Positions 1-10,066 of a stretch of DNA of 64,000 bases are shown one piece after another; positions within the stretch are counted from its first letter, which is position 1; the number at the start of each line of letters is the position of its first letter. The position numbers and the translations under genes are program-made. Location: NCBI GenBank assembly GCA_021738725.1, contig JAIPBE010000003.1, forward strand, positions 62,001 to 126,000. Reading direction: 5' to 3'. The notes under the pieces are model-generated. The model was not told the DNA's origin. It did not search any database and saw nothing but the letters and a program-made list of their open reading frames with translations. The stretch comes from Saprospiraceae bacterium (lineage in GTDB: Bacteria; Bacteroidota; Bacteroidia; Chitinophagales; Saprospiraceae).

Positions 1-235
1 GAGCACATGTCACCTCCTGCTCCAGGGCCAGAGCCACCTGCTTGGCAAAGAGCATCAAACCGGAAAGCTCGCCATCCTCCATACGGAAGATATAATCAGA
101 CTCCTTTTTAGGAATGACCAGCGTGTGACCTTTGGCCAGGGGACGAATATCCAGAAACGCGAGATAAGCATCGTTCTCTGCGACCCGATAACAGGGAATC
201 TCCCCTTCAATGATTCGTGTAAAAAGGGTAGGCAT
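1..235 (-). CDS. HIT family nucleotide hydrolase (C-terminus outside window)
   Basis: Histidine-triad protein of the Hint/FHIT type; the family hydrolyses purine nucleotide phosphoramidates or dinucleotides in the cytoplasm. From the ATG at 235 the protein starts MPTLFTRIIEGEIPCYRV, then shows DAYLAFLDIRPLAKGHTLVIPKK-type sequence, the typical first half of this fold. About 78 codons are present; the catalytic HxHxH motif lies beyond the window edge, so activity cannot be judged. It begins 4 bases after the greA stop and is almost certainly cotranscribed with greA, a common pairing in Bacteroidota. Family assignment is firm; the precise substrate is unknown. Confidence 0.88.
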   Translation of the reverse strand, partial: MPTLFTRIIEGEIPCYRVAENDAYLAFLDIRPLAKGHTLVIPKKESDYIFRMEDGELSGLMLFAKQVALALEQEVTCA

Positions 236-239
236 GACC

Positions 240-722
240 TTATTGCGGTTTGGCAGAAATGTCCTTGATCAAAAAAGACACTGTACCTGCCGGCGTTTCC
301 ACCAGAGCTGTATCGCCGACGGCTTTACCAAGCAAGCCTTGTCCGATCGGTGAGCTGGCGGAAATCTTTTTCAGTTTGAGATCAGCTTCCGATTCAGAGA
401 CCAATTGGTAGGTCATTTCCTTGCCCGTTTTTTCATTGGCAATCGTCACATAAGCCAGAAGAACGACCTTGCTGGTATCCAGCTGGGTTTCATCCAGAAT
501 GCGGACGTTAGCCAGGACCTTTTCCAACTCGTTTATCTTCATTTCGAGCATACCCTGAGCATCCTTGGCCGCATCATACTCTGCGTTCTCTGAAAGATCT
601 CCTTTCTCCCTGGCTTCAGCGATGGCCGTCGAAATTTCCTTCCTACCGGAAGTTTTCATCTCTTCAAGCTCGCCTTTGAGGCGATCGTAACCCTCTTGTG
701 TGAGGTAGGTAATTTGAGACAT
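240..722 (-). CDS. greA: Transcription elongation factor GreA
   Basis: Rescues backtracked RNA polymerase by stimulating cleavage of the extruded RNA 3' end. The 160-residue product has the usual length. The N-terminal coiled coil (about residues 1-75) carries the conserved GDLSENAEYDAAKDAQ segment with the acidic tip residues, followed by the FKBP-like C-terminal domain (ASSPIGQGLLGKAVGD). The ATG at 722 (MSQITYLTQEGYDRL) is chosen because it matches the family N-terminus; the frame stays open upstream, but that 28-residue extension has no family support. It is followed after 4 bases by the HIT gene. Confidence 0.95.
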   Translation of the reverse strand: MSQITYLTQEGYDRLKGELEEMKTSGRKEISTAIAEAREKGDLSENAEYDAAKDAQGMLEMKINELEKVLANVRILDETQLDTSKVVLLAYVTIANEKTGKEMTYQLVSESEADLKLKKISASSPIGQGLLGKAVGDTALVETPAGTVSFLIKDISAKPQ

Positions 723-831
723 AACAAAATCGTTCAAATGGTAAAAACCGAATAGAATGTACGGAACTTCTGTGAACCTTGAATAAATGGGGCTCAAAAA
801 GACCACATTCGTCGGCTAGACATATAACACA

Positions 832-863
832 AAGAACGCTTCTGCCTGGACAGAAACGTTCTT
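832..863. terminator. Hairpin between porV-like operon end and greA
   Basis: Long inverted repeat: arm AAGAACG-c-TTCTG, six-base loop, arm CAGAA-a-CGTTCTT, 12 pairs with one internal mismatch. It lies 31 bases past the stop of the porV-like gene and upstream of greA on the same strand. There is no clear T tract, so it may be a weak terminator or a greA leader structure. Confidence 0.5.
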
Positions 864-893
864 CACGACCCAAAATTAGGGTTTATTTAGTTC

Positions 894-1940
894 TTATAGG
901 TTGATCCGTACACCTAAGTTGTGCGTTCCCTTATAGATCTTGGTCACGCGATACCCATAGTCGATTGCCAACATATGCTCGGGATTATCCCGGTTGATGG
1001 GTAGCACAAGACTGGCTCCTGCAGCAACACCGGTATAAAGGGGGCTGCTATCAGCTGTTGTAGAAGTAGTGCCAATTTCATAACGGTATGCGCCCCGAAC
1101 AATGAACATCTCCCGGATCGCCAGTTCAATGCCACCACCGAGGTTATCCCGGGAGAAGGAATTTGAAGTGAAATTACCCAATGCAGTCAGTCGGTTACGC
1201 TCTCCCAGGTAAAAATCATAAGAGAGACCGATATTCAGCATGGATGGCAATTCAAACCGAGAAACCCGTTGCAGGATACGGATGGTGGTTCCATTCGAAT
1301 TTGGATTGGGTACTTCCAATGAAAGACCTTCTCCATTAAAACGAAGTGGTCCTCCGACGTTACGAAGGGAGATTCCCATCTTGAAGTTATCACGTTCGCC
1401 AGTCACGTACTGTACACCTGCATCCAGCGCAAATCCAAAGGCACTCACGTTGGAAAGACCTTCGGAAACACCGCGGCCAAGAATACCGACAGATACTTTA
1501 TTGGCAAACATATGGGAGTATCCCATTCCGATATTGAAATAGGAAGGCGAGAAGGTCGCACCCGTACCACCAGGTTGTGCATCTGTGGTTACGTTAATAT
1601 CGCCAAAACTCATGCTCATCAAACTCAGTCCGAATGCACCATTCTTACCAACCTTTTGAGCCAATCCTACAGCATTAAAACTGATGTCTGCACCTTCCAG
1701 ATAGCGCGTATGTGCAATATTGACCTCTGTGCGATTGATTCGTGACAATCCGGCTACATTCAACCGCATTGCCTCAACTCCAGTAACGAAACTGGTATTG
1801 AGCCCATGAACTCCGGCCATCCGGGCCCAAGGCACCATCAACAACTGCGCAGCTCCGGCCTCTCCCTGACGATCAGGGTTGCCGGCAAACAGGAAACTGG
1901 TCAGGCAGATCCCAAACAAGGCAGCGTATAACTTCTTCAT
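894..1940 (-). CDS. PorV/PorQ-like outer-membrane barrel protein
   Basis: Member of the PorV/PorQ (UPF0164-like) family. PorV is the outer-membrane shuttle of the type IX secretion system that hands cargo to the attachment complex. The product has 348 residues, a signal peptide of about 19 residues ending FLFA, then the family opening GAAQLLMVPWARMAGVHG, with alternating hydrophobic strands and a strand-like C-terminus (LGVRINL). The ATG at 1940 starts MKKLYAALFG; a 23-residue upstream extension is not signal-like. It is the last gene of a three-gene operon behind a TonB receptor and a giant secreted protein, so a role as a dedicated partner of that protein is a reasonable inference. It is not necessarily the core PorV of the organism. 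Confidence 0.8.
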   Translation of the reverse strand: MKKLYAALFGICLTSFLFAGNPDRQGEAGAAQLLMVPWARMAGVHGLNTSFVTGVEAMRLNVAGLSRINRTEVNIAHTRYLEGADISFNAVGLAQKVGKNGAFGLSLMSMSFGDINVTTDAQPGGTGATFSPSYFNIGMGYSHMFANKVSVGILGRGVSEGLSNVSAFGFALDAGVQYVTGERDNFKMGISLRNVGGPLRFNGEGLSLEVPNPNSNGTTIRILQRVSRFELPSMLNIGLSYDFYLGERNRLTALGNFTSNSFSRDNLGGGIELAIREMFIVRGAYRYEIGTTSTTADSSPLYTGVAAGASLVLPINRDNPEHMLAIDYGYRVTKIYKGTHNLGVRINL

Positions 1941-2024
1941 AGAAACCCGTTTTCTGGTTTTGCTTTGAGGGGTATAAAGAGGACTGGGAGCATTCTGGCA
2001 ATGCATCATGCTCCCAGTCGGCTA

Positions 2025-5000
2025 TTAAAGTTTAGATGGATCAAACTGACGCTGAACACCGAACCATTTCAATGTTCGTTCGCCAACGCCTGGAACATCC
2101 ACATGAATGAGGTAAATACCACTGGCCACAGGAATGCCTTTATCGTTGTTCAGGTCCCACTCCAAATTAGGAATAATTTGCGTGGTACCGACGGCAGCAT
2201 TCGTTCTGTCTAACTGGGAAATACCCATTTCATCCCGGTTGAACCGGCGGATGAACTTACCATCCAATGTATATATTGAAACCGTAGCCATAGCGGGAAG
2301 ATTGGTGATCTTCACTGTGGTTGCGAATTCATTATTCTCGTAGTAGGACAAACCGTAATACGGGTTTGGAACGACATCGATCGCAGCCAGCAATTCCGGA
2401 TATCCCGGGGGCTGGACAGGATTTGCTTCACGCCCTTCGATCGTCCACTCATAAGCAGGTAACTTCTGGTTTTCAAATGTACCAGGAGCAGTCGCATACG
2501 AACGGTCAACACGCAGTTTGGTCACCAGCTGATTGGGGATCAATCCCGCTGACCATGAGGTCAGGAAGCTTCCCTCAGTCAGGATGGGCATGGAGGTCCA
2601 GGTCACCTGACGGAGCGTCGTGATAGGCAATCCGGAGATACCCGGTTTGGCCAACTTATCGTGGTATGCCACGCACTCATCATACTTATCTCTGGTTACA
2701 TAGATCGTATGTTGTCCACCAAAAATATTCGCCAGCGGGATCGTCGGATCTTGAGAAAATCCGTTGATCACCAGGAAATTATCACTGGATGGATTCCAGA
2801 TCATATCCCGCCCGTTCACTCCGAGGGTATACATGGCACCTGGAAACAGATCGTTGATCACTTCTGGATAGAACACAGAATTCTCCCCATAGAAAATGTT
2901 CAGACGTTCTCCCGTTTCCACATCGACCGCATAACCCGGGAACCAACCATAACCAGTGGTACTGGCATCATAGACCGGGTCGCCATTGGCATCCGGCATC
3001 AATTCCAGGCTGGCATGTGCACGCAGCTTCATATGGCTGGCATTTCCTTCGATCGGCAGATCCGGAATACCCTGACCAGAGTAGTTTTTGTATACATCGC
3101 TCGCTGTTTCGACAACGATGCAACGACTCCACTTGGTCCGGTCGGATGTGAACACGATATCAACATTGTTCAGAGAGTCCAGTGCATTCTTCTTATTCTG
3201 TGTGACCTGTGAGTTCGACGAACTGACCCAGGCTGGCGTGATCAATGGGAATGTTTCATCTGGATCCAGCTGGTACTTGCAAAGCACATAAGGATACCAG
3301 GTACCCCCGGCTACGCTGCTGAATGCCTGATCGGGATCCTGATCGAAGAAGAAGTCATTCTCTGGATCATCGGTTGGGATGAAATTGACGAATGCACCGT
3401 CAATTAAGGCACCATACCATTTCTGGCCAGTTGAGGAGGCGTAAGACAATTCCCCACCGATAAGACCGTTCCGAGCCTCGATCTTGGCACCCGCATAGGG
3501 TGTCTGTCCGAGTGTGATCGAAATTCCGTATTCCCTGAACACTTGTTCATTGACTTTGGACAGGCCTATATCGGGTTTGGATATCACCGTGTTTCCGGCA
3601 TCATCCATGTATTCCAGAATCCAGGTGGCCTGATCGGAAAGCACTCCGTTGGATTGGACTGCAGGATCCTCCATCAGTAGACGATAACGGCCATCACGCA
3701 CTGCAAACGGATTGAACACTTTCACCTGGACAGGAGCATGCCCACCTTCGTAGCGAATACGGCCATCAAAGGAACCACTCAACAAGAGCTCATACATATC
3801 ATCTTCCAGATCCAGGAAATTTCCTCCGGCACCCTCGCCATCCAGACGAGTCACCTGGAAGCCGTCTCCATAGGCACTGTTGAAGTTGACATCTGTAATG
3901 GGTCGAGGGGTCACCTTGTATACTCGGACATTATTTCGTCCTTCGAGATAGGAAGTCCGCTGTCCAACAGGCGGTTCGACAGAGAAGTCGAAATCACCGA
4001 AATTATTGTGGGCATAGGCCACCACTGTATAGTAATAATCCCGATGGTTGATCAAAGTTCTATCGGATTTGGCAAACAGATCCTCCGTCAGACGGAAAGT
4101 ATGCTGGACCCCTTTGTCAGAGCCATTGACCTCAAGTGTCGGCAGCCAAACAGGGTTATCAATTCCGGCAAACTTGGTGGATGCCCAGTTATAGATCTTT
4201 CCTATACCATTCTGAATATCCACCTGGTAGGCCAGTTGAGCCTTCAATGGATTGCCCAGCTCTGAAAGAGAGACGTTGGCATTGGCCAATTGGTAAATCT
4301 TGTATCCTTCAAACTTGTAGAGACGCTCGGACTCTGGCAGGTTTGTCGGTGCACGAAGATCCAGATCCTGATAAGCTTCAAATGCGTTATTGGTGATCAG
4401 CGTATCCGGCTCATTGCTCAATACGGCGATGATCTGTTCATCCAGTTCAATCCAATCCATGTTCGGTGCATCCGGACCATCGGTGATCGCGAAGCAGTTG
4501 TCGAACAGAGCCTGAGCGATACCATCAGCAAATAACAGACGGTCCAGGCTGGGACATGGATAATCTTCATCAGGAACGAAGACGACTCCGATGATCAATT
4601 CGTTGATCGCACCCGGCTTCAATTCGAAGGGACCTGAAGCTTGCAGTGTCCGGCGATCTCCAAAATCGAGATCGGCTGTACACATGCTCCAACCGTCTAC
4701 ATCATTAGGAGCTTCTGGAAATGCATAGTTGGTAATTTCCTGACTCAGGACATTATAGCCAGAGCCACCTTTGGTGAACCGTGTGCCATCCTTCCAGGAA
4801 CCCGACATAAAGCGATAGTATTCCCGGAAATTATCCGGATCGGTCATGGCATCGGGCCAGGTGCCCGCACTTCCTCCACCACCACGGTTGTAGTAGGTAA
4901 AAGAAGACATGCCCAACTCCTTATAGATCTCCTGAGCAATAGGCTCCCCTTCAAAATATATCGTGTCATAACCTATAATGACATTCAGGTCAAGAGGACC

Positions 5001-6116
5001 ACGGAAATAGTCAATACCCAGGATGGGCACTTTATCACAATAGGTAGGTGTTCCCTGTTCGCAGTTACAGTTTGGAAATCCGTCCTGACTGTCTTCGTTG
5101 TATACGTACATCAAGCTCTCCGTCGTATCACAACCGATATAGTCATCCGTAGAACAACCCAAATCCGGGTCCGTCCATTGAGCAAAGAAAGTACTGTCCA
5201 ACGGTTGGGTACCCCGGTTGATCAAGCGATACCTGTAAAAAGTCATGTCATTGACCTCGTCATTCGTGGCATAAGCGAACGCTTGTACCTGAACCTCCAT
5301 CCGCAGTTGTTCGGGACTACTGGTCTGACCGTGTGGGCCACCTGCATCATTGAATATCCAGAAGATCATCTGATCCGGATAGCGGGGATCATCCTCGCAC
5401 TTCCGAATACCGATCCGTGGGTAGTCACCCGCCAGAGGATCATAAATACCATCCTTGTCCTGATCCCAAAAATCGGCTAATGCACCAAATTGATTGTTTG
5501 GCAGGGAGAAGGGGAAACCCTCCTCAAACCAGGGGTTTCCCAGAGCTGGCCAATAGAGGACATTATCCGGGAAGTTGTCTCTTTCAGATGGATCCACACG
5601 TCCGGTCACCGGATCGCGGTTGAGTAGATAAAATCTACGTGCATCATCAATTTCACCTCCTGTCACTTCAAAATGACGATCCCAATTCAAACAGACAGAA
5701 TCATTGGTGATACCACCTTTTGATTCATCCAGTGGACCAGGAAAATAATCGTTACCACTTTGACGATACGTTTGCGCAGCAACTTTCAAGTTGCCACCTG
5801 GTGCAAAACCTCCCAGCCAGATAGATCCAGCAAAAATGGCACTCACTTCCGTTTCTCCAGAAGCCGGATCCACTTTCGGGACGATATATCGACCTGAAGA
5901 CAAGTCCCACCACATATCTCCTCCGCCCAAAAGTCGAGCACGGACGTTGTTGATATCCATATCCGTAGAGGACCGGGATTGTGCACAGTCTGCACGGAGA
6001 GTGGCTTTGTATGTTTTGACTCCAATTTTACCTTGGTTGGGATTGATGTTGGCAAATCCCGGCACCAAGAATGTCGCCAGCACAAATCCCAAGACACAGC
6101 GTTTCAGATTTTTCAT
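2025..6116 (-). CDS. Giant secreted protein, probable T9SS cargo with FlgD-like C-terminus
   Basis: Secreted protein of 1363 residues and no known enzyme motif that I can see. MKNLKRCVLGFVLATFLVPG forms a signal peptide. The N-terminal third is rich in Trp, Asp and Gly and contains a probable calcium-type stretch (FWDQDKDGIYDPLAGDYP). The last 120 residues (IDVVPNPYYGLSYYE ... VASGIYLIHVDVPG) look like the FlgD Ig-like/T9SS C-terminal fold. The start used is the ATG at 6116. An ATG at 6146 overlaps the stop of the upstream receptor gene (TAATG) and could be the coupled start, adding 10 residues before the signal peptide. It lies between a TonB receptor and a PorV-like gene; surface exposure is inferred. 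Confidence 0.75.
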   Translation of the reverse strand: MKNLKRCVLGFVLATFLVPGFANINPNQGKIGVKTYKATLRADCAQSRSSTDMDINNVRARLLGGGDMWWDLSSGRYIVPKVDPASGETEVSAIFAGSIWLGGFAPGGNLKVAAQTYRQSGNDYFPGPLDESKGGITNDSVCLNWDRHFEVTGGEIDDARRFYLLNRDPVTGRVDPSERDNFPDNVLYWPALGNPWFEEGFPFSLPNNQFGALADFWDQDKDGIYDPLAGDYPRIGIRKCEDDPRYPDQMIFWIFNDAGGPHGQTSSPEQLRMEVQVQAFAYATNDEVNDMTFYRYRLINRGTQPLDSTFFAQWTDPDLGCSTDDYIGCDTTESLMYVYNEDSQDGFPNCNCEQGTPTYCDKVPILGIDYFRGPLDLNVIIGYDTIYFEGEPIAQEIYKELGMSSFTYYNRGGGGSAGTWPDAMTDPDNFREYYRFMSGSWKDGTRFTKGGSGYNVLSQEITNYAFPEAPNDVDGWSMCTADLDFGDRRTLQASGPFELKPGAINELIIGVVFVPDEDYPCPSLDRLLFADGIAQALFDNCFAITDGPDAPNMDWIELDEQIIAVLSNEPDTLITNNAFEAYQDLDLRAPTNLPESERLYKFEGYKIYQLANANVSLSELGNPLKAQLAYQVDIQNGIGKIYNWASTKFAGIDNPVWLPTLEVNGSDKGVQHTFRLTEDLFAKSDRTLINHRDYYYTVVAYAHNNFGDFDFSVEPPVGQRTSYLEGRNNVRVYKVTPRPITDVNFNSAYGDGFQVTRLDGEGAGGNFLDLEDDMYELLLSGSFDGRIRYEGGHAPVQVKVFNPFAVRDGRYRLLMEDPAVQSNGVLSDQATWILEYMDDAGNTVISKPDIGLSKVNEQVFREYGISITLGQTPYAGAKIEARNGLIGGELSYASSTGQKWYGALIDGAFVNFIPTDDPENDFFFDQDPDQAFSSVAGGTWYPYVLCKYQLDPDETFPLITPAWVSSSNSQVTQNKKNALDSLNNVDIVFTSDRTKWSRCIVVETASDVYKNYSGQGIPDLPIEGNASHMKLRAHASLELMPDANGDPVYDASTTGYGWFPGYAVDVETGERLNIFYGENSVFYPEVINDLFPGAMYTLGVNGRDMIWNPSSDNFLVINGFSQDPTIPLANIFGGQHTIYVTRDKYDECVAYHDKLAKPGISGLPITTLRQVTWTSMPILTEGSFLTSWSAGLIPNQLVTKLRVDRSYATAPGTFENQKLPAYEWTIEGREANPVQPPGYPELLAAIDVVPNPYYGLSYYENNEFATTVKITNLPAMATVSIYTLDGKFIRRFNRDEMGISQLDRTNAAVGTTQIIPNLEWDLNNDKGIPVASGIYLIHVDVPGVGERTLKWFGVQRQFDPSKL

Positions 6117-6145
6117 TCTACGCGGTTTTTTAAAGCATTCAACCA

Positions 6146-9100
6146 TTAAAATTCAAATATGGCACCGAGGAAAATTCGACGGGGAAGGTTAAAGAACCCT
6201 GGATTGAGTACAGCCCAACTGTATACATCCAGATAATAGCTCGGATCTCGTCCTGAATCAGACAAGGTATTCACGGCACCTTCACCAAAGGTGGATGTCA
6301 GGAATCCATCATCATCAGCAGAGCCAGAGGCACTGTACACACCGAGTACGTTCTGAATATCAAACACGTTTTGTACCCGCAGATAGGCATTCAGCCAAAG
6401 TGGGTGTGCGTTCTCAATATTTTTATTTGTCAGATCGAAACGTTTGTCGATCCGCATATCCAGGTTAAAACGCCAAGGCAAACGGTTGCCATTGATCGTT
6501 CCGGAGTTTCCGGATCCACCAAAGGTCGTCGGCACCAGGTTTTTGGTATAAGGACGTCCAGATACGGCACTTGCCTGCAGGTTGATACCAGCATCCTGGA
6601 AGATGTCAGCACCCATCACGCGAGGTCCGTTGTACTTCTTCCCTCTTCCATATCGATAATCCATAACCATGTTAAAGGTGTGGCGTTCATCGTAGCTGAA
6701 GGGGAAGAGGGTCCGAATGTTCAAACCTCTGTTGGTCAAACCATTTTGTGAATTCGCATCTGATCCTGTACCATCTGCAAACTGCAATGTATAGTTGGCA
6801 TTGATCTGTACGTTGTTCGTCCGGCGCAGATCATATTCGATGGTAAAGGCCTTTACTGTACCAAAGTCAATGTTTCCATAGGTGTCGTAGTTACTGACAG
6901 GAGCCGGTACATACAAGACGGTCCGACGCTGGATCAGGTCTCGCAATTCGCGATAGTATGCAGACAGACGCAGTGCGGAAGAATTGGTCAGTTTTTGCTG
7001 GAAGCCCACTTCATACACGATCGTACGTTCAGGCTGCAGGTTCGGGTTGTTGGCAGGTGTCCGACCCTGATCTTCAAAGTAGAAATAGTCGAGCGGCGTG
7101 ACGATGGTGTTGGAGGTTGGCCGACTGACCAGCACATCGTAGTTGGCAAAGAAATTCGACTCATCCGAGATCGGAAATGAGAATGCCAAACGCGGTACCC
7201 AGAACAACTTAGACTTGTAGTCTTCGAAGGATGTTTCCGGCTTGTAATCCGGAGAACGGATGTCCCGAATATTTGCATCCTGCTCCTTGTAGTAAGGCGT
7301 TGAAGTAGATGTACCATAAATGGCTGTTCCATCCGGAGCGGGCGCTCCATTTGGATAGTACCACTGGTCTCCTACACGGAAGGATTTGATATCTGTTGAT
7401 CCCTCTTGTTCAACATATACTTTATAGTCGTCACCAATATTTGCTGGCTTGGACGTCTGTAGAACAGAACTGTAGTAACTGTCTGCAGTCATGATGTCAT
7501 ACAGCGCATATTGATCTTTCAATACGGATGTGTTGGCATCGTATCGATCAGCACGCAAACCCAAACGGAAGATGATATCCTTGAATTGGAACTTGTCCTG
7601 AACCCACATGCCCAGATAGGTAGGGCGCCAGGCTCCTACATTGTATGCTCGCTCGCCCGTGACGGGGTCCTTATCCCAAAAACTGTTGAACGTCACATCG
7701 CCGCTCAGGCGATCGCCACGGTAGTTGTATCCGTAATAATTCAACAGTCCCTGGTCATTCAATTCTCGTGCAGAGAAAAGAGATAGCGACATATCATCCG
7801 GATTGAGCTCATCCACATCAACATAGGTATTTTCGTCCACACCCAGTTTTTCCCGAATGGCACGCCAGAACTGTCCTTCAACATCCTCTGAACGCAGAGC
7901 ATATTTTCCCAGCATCAAACCCGGGATAACGGCTGATTCAAAGGAATCAACAACACCTCCCAGATAATCCAGACCCACAATATTCTCGTTCGCCAATAGT
8001 CCAGCCAAGACCCAGAGACGATTCGGGCTGATCACGTAGGCACGATTGTCCCGCTGCTCATACATGGCTCCGATGGTCATCGTGTGCCGTCCCTTTGCAG
8101 ATCCACCCGGCAACAGATCAAAGGAAAGTCCACCGGTGAAGGTGACGGTCTTGTCTTCCGTCTTGACATACCGGTTGTAGACCGTATGGATATTGTTGAA
8201 GTAGCCGTATATCGAAGTCAGGTTGGTCGGAATGAAGCCGTTTCGGGCCAGGTAGGCTCCGTCGTCTTCCGTATCTGAAGGAATCAACGCGTTATACAGT
8301 GAAAGACCGGGGTTTTTGCTATTGCTCGGGTCATACCCGGTGAACGTCGTTTCGAAGCCTGTATGACCGTAGAAAGCATATGTGGAATCGCCCGTTCCAT
8401 TATAGTTGCCATTTGGAACTACATAAGAGACAACTCCTTCAGAGGGTGTATCGTGTTCATAACTGAACTTGCCCAGATGCCCGTAGTCAAAGAACCGGTC
8501 TTCATGACGCGGATCATAGTTGGTGCTGTTGTTATATTCATATGCAAACTGCATATAATAGGAGGCGTTCTGAACAACCGATGAACTGGCTTCCCCGCTT
8601 CCATTCGTTGAGCGACCCAGGCGATGACGCAGGCGGGACAAAACCCGATAGGTGTTGTCGTAGTTCGTTGGATTGTACTGATTGTTCAGCAACGTCCAAT
8701 CTGTTCCACCCAGATTCGCATTGTTACCATGATTGTTAAATCGAGGGGTAAACTTGTCAACGAGCTGGTTCAATGTTCCGGTGATCGCCAGATCGATATT
8801 CTTATTGAAGCGGAAATCCAGTTTGGATGTCACATCCAATTGCTTTTCCCGTTCGTTGGGTCGTGTTTTGAGGAGTTCCACATCGTCATTACTAATCTGC
8901 TCAGCAGTCGGCACCAGTACGTTGTTTGTTCCGATTCGTTCCAGCGGATTCGCTTCGATCTCTTTGAGCTTCTCATCCTTGATCACATATACGCCGGTGG
9001 CTGTAGGACCATCATCTTCCCGTGTACGGTAACGACCGGAAAGTCGGAAACCGAGGATAGGATCACCATCACCCTTTTTCCAGATCGGTCCGGATACATA

Positions 9101-9853
9101 ACCATTGATCATGTTGTATCCGAAGGCATCCAGATATTGAGAAGTTTCCAATTCGACCTGACCGCTATAGTTTTTACTGGCTCCTTTGGATGTGATGGAT
9201 ACACCTCCACCGGTCACGTCGCCGATCTCCGCAGAGAATCCACCTGTGATGACCTGCAGCTGATCAATCTCCGTCTCTGGAGGAAGTGAACCAGTGATCC
9301 GGATACCATCCAGATAATAGTTGGTTGCGCCTGAACGACTACCCCGAATATTGACAGCACGTCCTTCATCCTGAGAGGACAATCCCGCAGTGGTGGCCGC
9401 CAGTGCATTGATGTTCTTGGTGGGCAGGTTCCGAATCTCCTCGCCGGTTTTGATACCACCGCGTGTGGTATTATCCTGTTCGATCAAGGGTACCTTATAA
9501 TCGGTTACCACGATCTCCTCCAGGTTGACACCAGCAGAAAGTTCGAAATCCAGCTTGTTCACCTTACCGGCGTAAACGATCACACCGTTCACCCGCTGGG
9601 TGTTCAGACCGACATACGAGGCCTCTACTTCGTAGGTCCCGGGGTCGATATTGGAAAAACTGTAGTTGCCGTCAAAGTCGGTCAACACACCTGTGATCAA
9701 TGCCCCGCCTTTATAGAGGGCAACGCTGGCTGAGATAGCCGGCTCGCCGGTATCGTCCAGGACCTTACCGGCCAGAGAGCTTTGCCCGGTTTGGGCGGTA
9801 CCCAATGCCAGCGCAAAAAACAACATACAGAAAGAGGTAAAGATTCTCCTCAT
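6146..9853 (-). CDS. TonB-dependent receptor with carboxypeptidase-like N-domain
   Basis: Outer-membrane active transporter of 1235 residues, first gene of a three-gene operon. It has a signal peptide (MRRIFTSFCMLFFALALGTAQ), a carboxypeptidase-regulatory-like domain at about 25-110 (LAGKVLDDTGEPAISASVAL), a plug domain at about 113-240 with NIRGSRSGATNYYLDGIRI, and a long barrel ending in the aromatic FLGAIFEF. The size and Oar-like layout differ from SusC glycan receptors: there is no SusD partner, and the next gene is a secreted giant. The substrate cannot be predicted. No -7 box was found in the 213-base upstream spacer, so the promoter remains undefined. Confidence 0.88.
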   Translation of the reverse strand: MRRIFTSFCMLFFALALGTAQTGQSSLAGKVLDDTGEPAISASVALYKGGALITGVLTDFDGNYSFSNIDPGTYEVEASYVGLNTQRVNGVIVYAGKVNKLDFELSAGVNLEEIVVTDYKVPLIEQDNTTRGGIKTGEEIRNLPTKNINALAATTAGLSSQDEGRAVNIRGSRSGATNYYLDGIRITGSLPPETEIDQLQVITGGFSAEIGDVTGGGVSITSKGASKNYSGQVELETSQYLDAFGYNMINGYVSGPIWKKGDGDPILGFRLSGRYRTREDDGPTATGVYVIKDEKLKEIEANPLERIGTNNVLVPTAEQISNDDVELLKTRPNEREKQLDVTSKLDFRFNKNIDLAITGTLNQLVDKFTPRFNNHGNNANLGGTDWTLLNNQYNPTNYDNTYRVLSRLRHRLGRSTNGSGEASSSVVQNASYYMQFAYEYNNSTNYDPRHEDRFFDYGHLGKFSYEHDTPSEGVVSYVVPNGNYNGTGDSTYAFYGHTGFETTFTGYDPSNSKNPGLSLYNALIPSDTEDDGAYLARNGFIPTNLTSIYGYFNNIHTVYNRYVKTEDKTVTFTGGLSFDLLPGGSAKGRHTMTIGAMYEQRDNRAYVISPNRLWVLAGLLANENIVGLDYLGGVVDSFESAVIPGLMLGKYALRSEDVEGQFWRAIREKLGVDENTYVDVDELNPDDMSLSLFSARELNDQGLLNYYGYNYRGDRLSGDVTFNSFWDKDPVTGERAYNVGAWRPTYLGMWVQDKFQFKDIIFRLGLRADRYDANTSVLKDQYALYDIMTADSYYSSVLQTSKPANIGDDYKVYVEQEGSTDIKSFRVGDQWYYPNGAPAPDGTAIYGTSTSTPYYKEQDANIRDIRSPDYKPETSFEDYKSKLFWVPRLAFSFPISDESNFFANYDVLVSRPTSNTIVTPLDYFYFEDQGRTPANNPNLQPERTIVYEVGFQQKLTNSSALRLSAYYRELRDLIQRRTVLYVPAPVSNYDTYGNIDFGTVKAFTIEYDLRRTNNVQINANYTLQFADGTGSDANSQNGLTNRGLNIRTLFPFSYDERHTFNMVMDYRYGRGKKYNGPRVMGADIFQDAGINLQASAVSGRPYTKNLVPTTFGGSGNSGTINGNRLPWRFNLDMRIDKRFDLTNKNIENAHPLWLNAYLRVQNVFDIQNVLGVYSASGSADDDGFLTSTFGEGAVNTLSDSGRDPSYYLDVYSWAVLNPGFFNLPRRIFLGAIFEF

Positions 9854-9937
9854 GGTTCACCCAAATTTGAAGTTAGGTTTAGAGACAGCGTGCAATGTTA
9901 AAAAAATTAACGTCATCAGCGAAATCAATCTTCAAGT

Positions 9938-9955
9938 TTGTCTTGTAACAGACAA
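9938..9955. other. Inverted repeat upstream of the TonB receptor operon
   Basis: TTGTCT, six bases, AGACAA: a perfect 6-6-6 inverted repeat 85-102 bases upstream of the receptor start in an otherwise featureless spacer (9854-10066). It might be an operator; nothing else supports this. Confidence 0.25.
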
Positions 9956-10066
9956 TCTGAAAATGGCCCCAAAATCCCGTATTTCGGGCACTGATCATAC
10001 GTATTCCGTGGATTCACCGCATGGAACACAAATGTTAAAATTTTCATACACACAATCCAAGTTCAT

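Noticed and set aside
4641..5480. Plus-strand 279-residue frame inside the giant secreted protein gene
   Set aside because: No signal, motif or start context; the opposite strand encodes a continuous secreted protein with a clear C-terminal domain.
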